Shown here: piece after piece, positions 62,479 through 64,000 of the stretch
Layout of the letters: each line of letters begins with the position of its first letter
Position numbering within the stretch: the stretch's first letter is position 1
Assembly (NCBI GenBank): GCA_025774245.1
Contig: JALGWI010000001.1
Span: 84,599-148,598, forward strand
Direction: 5' to 3'
DNA length: 64,000 nucleotides
From: a bacterium
Lineage (GTDB): Bacteria; Joyebacterota; Joyebacteria; Joyebacterales; Joyebacteraceae
Notes under the pieces: model-generated
What the model saw: the letters and a program-made list of their open reading frames with translations, nothing else
Told to the model about the DNA's origin: nothing
Database searches by the model: none
Position numbers and translations under genes: made by a program

Positions 62479-63615
62479 GTGAGTCGCCTGAACACACGGA
62501 CGGTGGCAACTCTGGGGCTTCTCGTCGGCGCGATCCTGGTTCTCGCCTTCGGGATCGCCGGCCTCGCCGTCGGCGGTCGGTCCGGCGGCGGACAGGGGTT
62601 CGTCGAGCCGAGGGAGGCGAGGTACTGGGAGAGCCTCGACAACGGCCTGGTGAAGTGCGCGCTCTGTCCCAGGCGGTGTGTCGTTCCTCCGGGCGAGCGC
62701 GGGTACTGCGAGGTCAGGGAGAACAGGGACGGGACCTACTACACGCTGACGTACGGGAATCCGTGCGCCATCCACATCGACCCCATCGAGAAGAAGCCGT
62801 TCTACCACTTCCTGCCAACGACGACGGCGTTCTCGATCGCGACGGCCGGCTGCAACCTCGAGTGCAAGTTCTGCCAGAACTGGCACATCTCTCAGGCGAG
62901 GCCCGAGGAGCTCTACAACGAGAGCCTGACGCCGGAGGAGGTCGTCGAGGCGGCGATCGCGAACGGGTGCCGGAGCATCGCGTACACCTACTCCGAGCCG
63001 ACGATCTTCTTCGAGTACATGATCGACACGGCCAGGATCGCTCGCGAGAACGGTGTGAGGAACGTCTACCATTCGAACGGATTCATCAACGAGGAGCCCC
63101 TGAGGGAGCTGTGTCAGTATCTCGACGCGGCGAACGTCGATCTCAAGGGGTTCAGCGAGGAGTACTACCGTGAGATGAGCGACGGGGAGCTCGCCCCGGT
63201 CCTCCGCTCGCTCAGGATCCTGAGGGAGAACGGCGTCCACCTCGAGATCACGACGCTGCTCGTTCCGGGCCGGAACGACGATCCCGAGATGCTCCGGGCG
63301 ATGTGCGAGTGGATCCACGAGAACCTCGGCGACGCGGTCCCGATCCACTTCTCGCGGTTCCACCCCCAGTACAAGCTCCCGGATCTGCCCCCGACGCCGG
63401 TCGAGCGGCTCGAGGAGGCACGGAGGATCGCCCGCGAGGCGGGCCTCAGGTTCGTCTACATCGGGAACGTCCCGGGGCACCTGGCGAACTCGACCTACTG
63501 CCCGGACTGCGGCCGCAGGCTCATCTACCGGATCGGCTACTCCGTCGATCCGTCGGGCCTCGACTCGGGGGCGTGTCCGGCCTGCGGGAGCGACATCGAG
63601 GGCGTGTGGGAGTGA
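62479..63615 (+). CDS. AmmeMemoRadiSam system radical SAM enzyme with N-terminal membrane segment
   Basis: A 378-residue radical SAM protein. GTG 62479 has a cggaggtgac site. Residues about 8-34 (VATLGLLVGAILVLAFGIAGL) form a membrane anchor or signal with a basic N-side. An N-terminal Cys cluster CALCPRRCVVPPGERGYC precedes the 4Fe-4S motif CNLECKFC (Cys125, 129, 132). TIM-barrel elements include YTYSEPTIFFEYM, HSNGFINEEPL, ANVDLKGFSEEYY and RFHPQYKLPDLP. The C-terminus carries two CxxC knuckles (CPDC and CPAC). It is related to pyruvate formate-lyase activating enzymes, but the arrangement is that of the AmmeMemoRadiSam partner. Substrate unknown. Confidence 0.9.
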   Translation: MSRLNTRTVATLGLLVGAILVLAFGIAGLAVGGRSGGGQGFVEPREARYWESLDNGLVKCALCPRRCVVPPGERGYCEVRENRDGTYYTLTYGNPCAIHIDPIEKKPFYHFLPTTTAFSIATAGCNLECKFCQNWHISQARPEELYNESLTPEEVVEAAIANGCRSIAYTYSEPTIFFEYMIDTARIARENGVRNVYHSNGFINEEPLRELCQYLDAANVDLKGFSEEYYREMSDGELAPVLRSLRILRENGVHLEITTLLVPGRNDDPEMLRAMCEWIHENLGDAVPIHFSRFHPQYKLPDLPPTPVERLEEARRIAREAGLRFVYIGNVPGHLANSTYCPDCGRRLIYRIGYSVDPSGLDSGACPACGSDIEGVWE

Positions 63616-63727
63616 CCCGCGCCCGGGGGAAGACGGTGCGTTCCCGCTGCTCCGGGGGGACGATGAGCCGTTCTCGGGAACGCCCGGGACCGGCCCTTGG
63701 GCCAGCCTCCGGGGCCGGACCACGGTA

Positions 63728-63757
63728 TTGACAGCGGGCCGAGTGTTGCTCTAAACT
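63728..63757 (+). promoter_or_regulatory. Promoter of the right-edge gene
   Basis: TTGACA (63728-63733) and TAAACT (63752-63757), 18 bases apart, about 85 bases before ATG 63843. The remaining 63616-63727 stretch is GC-rich with no gene; a possible weak stem (ccggcc/ggccgg near 63692-63718) has no T tract. Confidence 0.6.
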
Positions 63758-63842
63758 GAAGTGTTCCGGCGGTCCCGCGACCGTCGGGGACCGGATTTCC
63801 CTGAGCTTCAGGGCTTGCCTCTCGCCACCCAAGGAGGAACGG

Positions 63843-64000
63843 ATGCGATCCGTGCTGGTAACTGTCTTGATCTGCGCGCTCGCCGGCGTCAGCTCGGCAG
63901 ACATCCCGGTGCCGGGCGAGTACACGTATCTGGACAGCATCAACGTCACGGGGGATCCCCCCGATACCAACGTCGTGTGGGTGTGGACGGAGGTGGAGCT
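63843..64000 (+). CDS. Secreted protein, N-terminal fragment (runs off the window)
   Basis: Only the first 52 or so codons are present. ATG 63843 follows aaggaggaacgg at optimal spacing. The chain starts MRSVLVTVLICALAGVSS followed by ADIPVPGEY, a clear signal peptide with cleavage near residue 19. The mature start continues YTYLDSINVTG and acidic, beta-type sequence. With its own promoter it begins a new transcription unit. It may be another surface protein of the Ig or sorting-domain kind, but too little is visible to classify. Confidence 0.75.
   Translation, partial: MRSVLVTVLICALAGVSSADIPVPGEYTYLDSINVTGDPPDTNVVWVWTEVE

Noticed and set aside
63616..63727. Possible terminator after the radical SAM gene
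   Set aside because: Only weak, interrupted GC stems without a following T tract; not strong enough to list as a feature.

Overview
The window is a 64 kb GC-rich bacterial chromosome segment with tightly packed genes. It encodes a Gram-negative envelope: BamA, BamD, Skp, TamB, LolCD, a lipid A pathway, TonB/ExbBD and a tripartite efflux system. Several features point to the FCB superphylum, probably an uncultured lineage such as Eisenbacteria or Krumholzibacteriota (inference, no search run): four PorV/PorQ-type barrel proteins, C-terminal sorting or FlgD-like Ig domains, a GWxTD protein, a fused LpxC-FabZ, and a LysRS motif 2 of the Bacteroidetes type. TTG and GTG starts are common. No tRNA, rRNA or CRISPR array was seen.

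Left part (1-24 kb). A truncated secreted protein with a sorting-type C-terminus is followed by two PorV-like proteins. Next comes about 1 kb without an intact gene, which holds a decayed group II intron directly behind a terminator hairpin. Two tandem, partly paralogous lipoproteins on the minus strand share a near-consensus promoter that diverges from the promoter of an exbB-exbD-exbD-tonB operon. A Yip1-like membrane protein then leads into tolC, macA, a MacB-type ATPase, two MacB-type permeases, a GWxTD protein and an amidohydrolase. Aspartokinase lies convergent to this block. A stand-alone dihydrolipoamide dehydrogenase and a small secreted protein on the minus strand follow.

Right part (24.4-63.6 kb). 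All genes are on the plus strand, with many ATGA/TGATG-type overlaps. They run: PorV-like protein, Ig-like surface protein, PorV fusion protein, bamD, nadD, polA, coaE, prfB (programmed frameshift), lysS, lolC, lolD, mcsA, mcsB, clpC, tamB, bamA, skp, lpxD, lpxC-fabZ, lpxA, a Gfo/Idh/MocA oxidoreductase, lpxB, a DUF374 acyltransferase, waaA, lpxK, nadA, nadB, and an AmmeMemoRadiSam pair. This reads as an outer-membrane biogenesis supercluster (lipoprotein export, barrel assembly, lipid A-Kdo synthesis) interleaved with NAD synthesis and an arginine-phosphorylation/ClpC proteolysis module.

The points most worth following up are: the AmmeMemoRadiSam pair, whose proteins both carry export or membrane-anchor signals; a PorV barrel fused to an extra domain ending in a transmembrane helix; the group II intron remnant; a probable leaderless gene; a prfB frameshift site lacking the usual internal Shine-Dalgarno; and an oxidoreductase in the lpxA-lpxB interval without a recognisable LpxH/LpxI.
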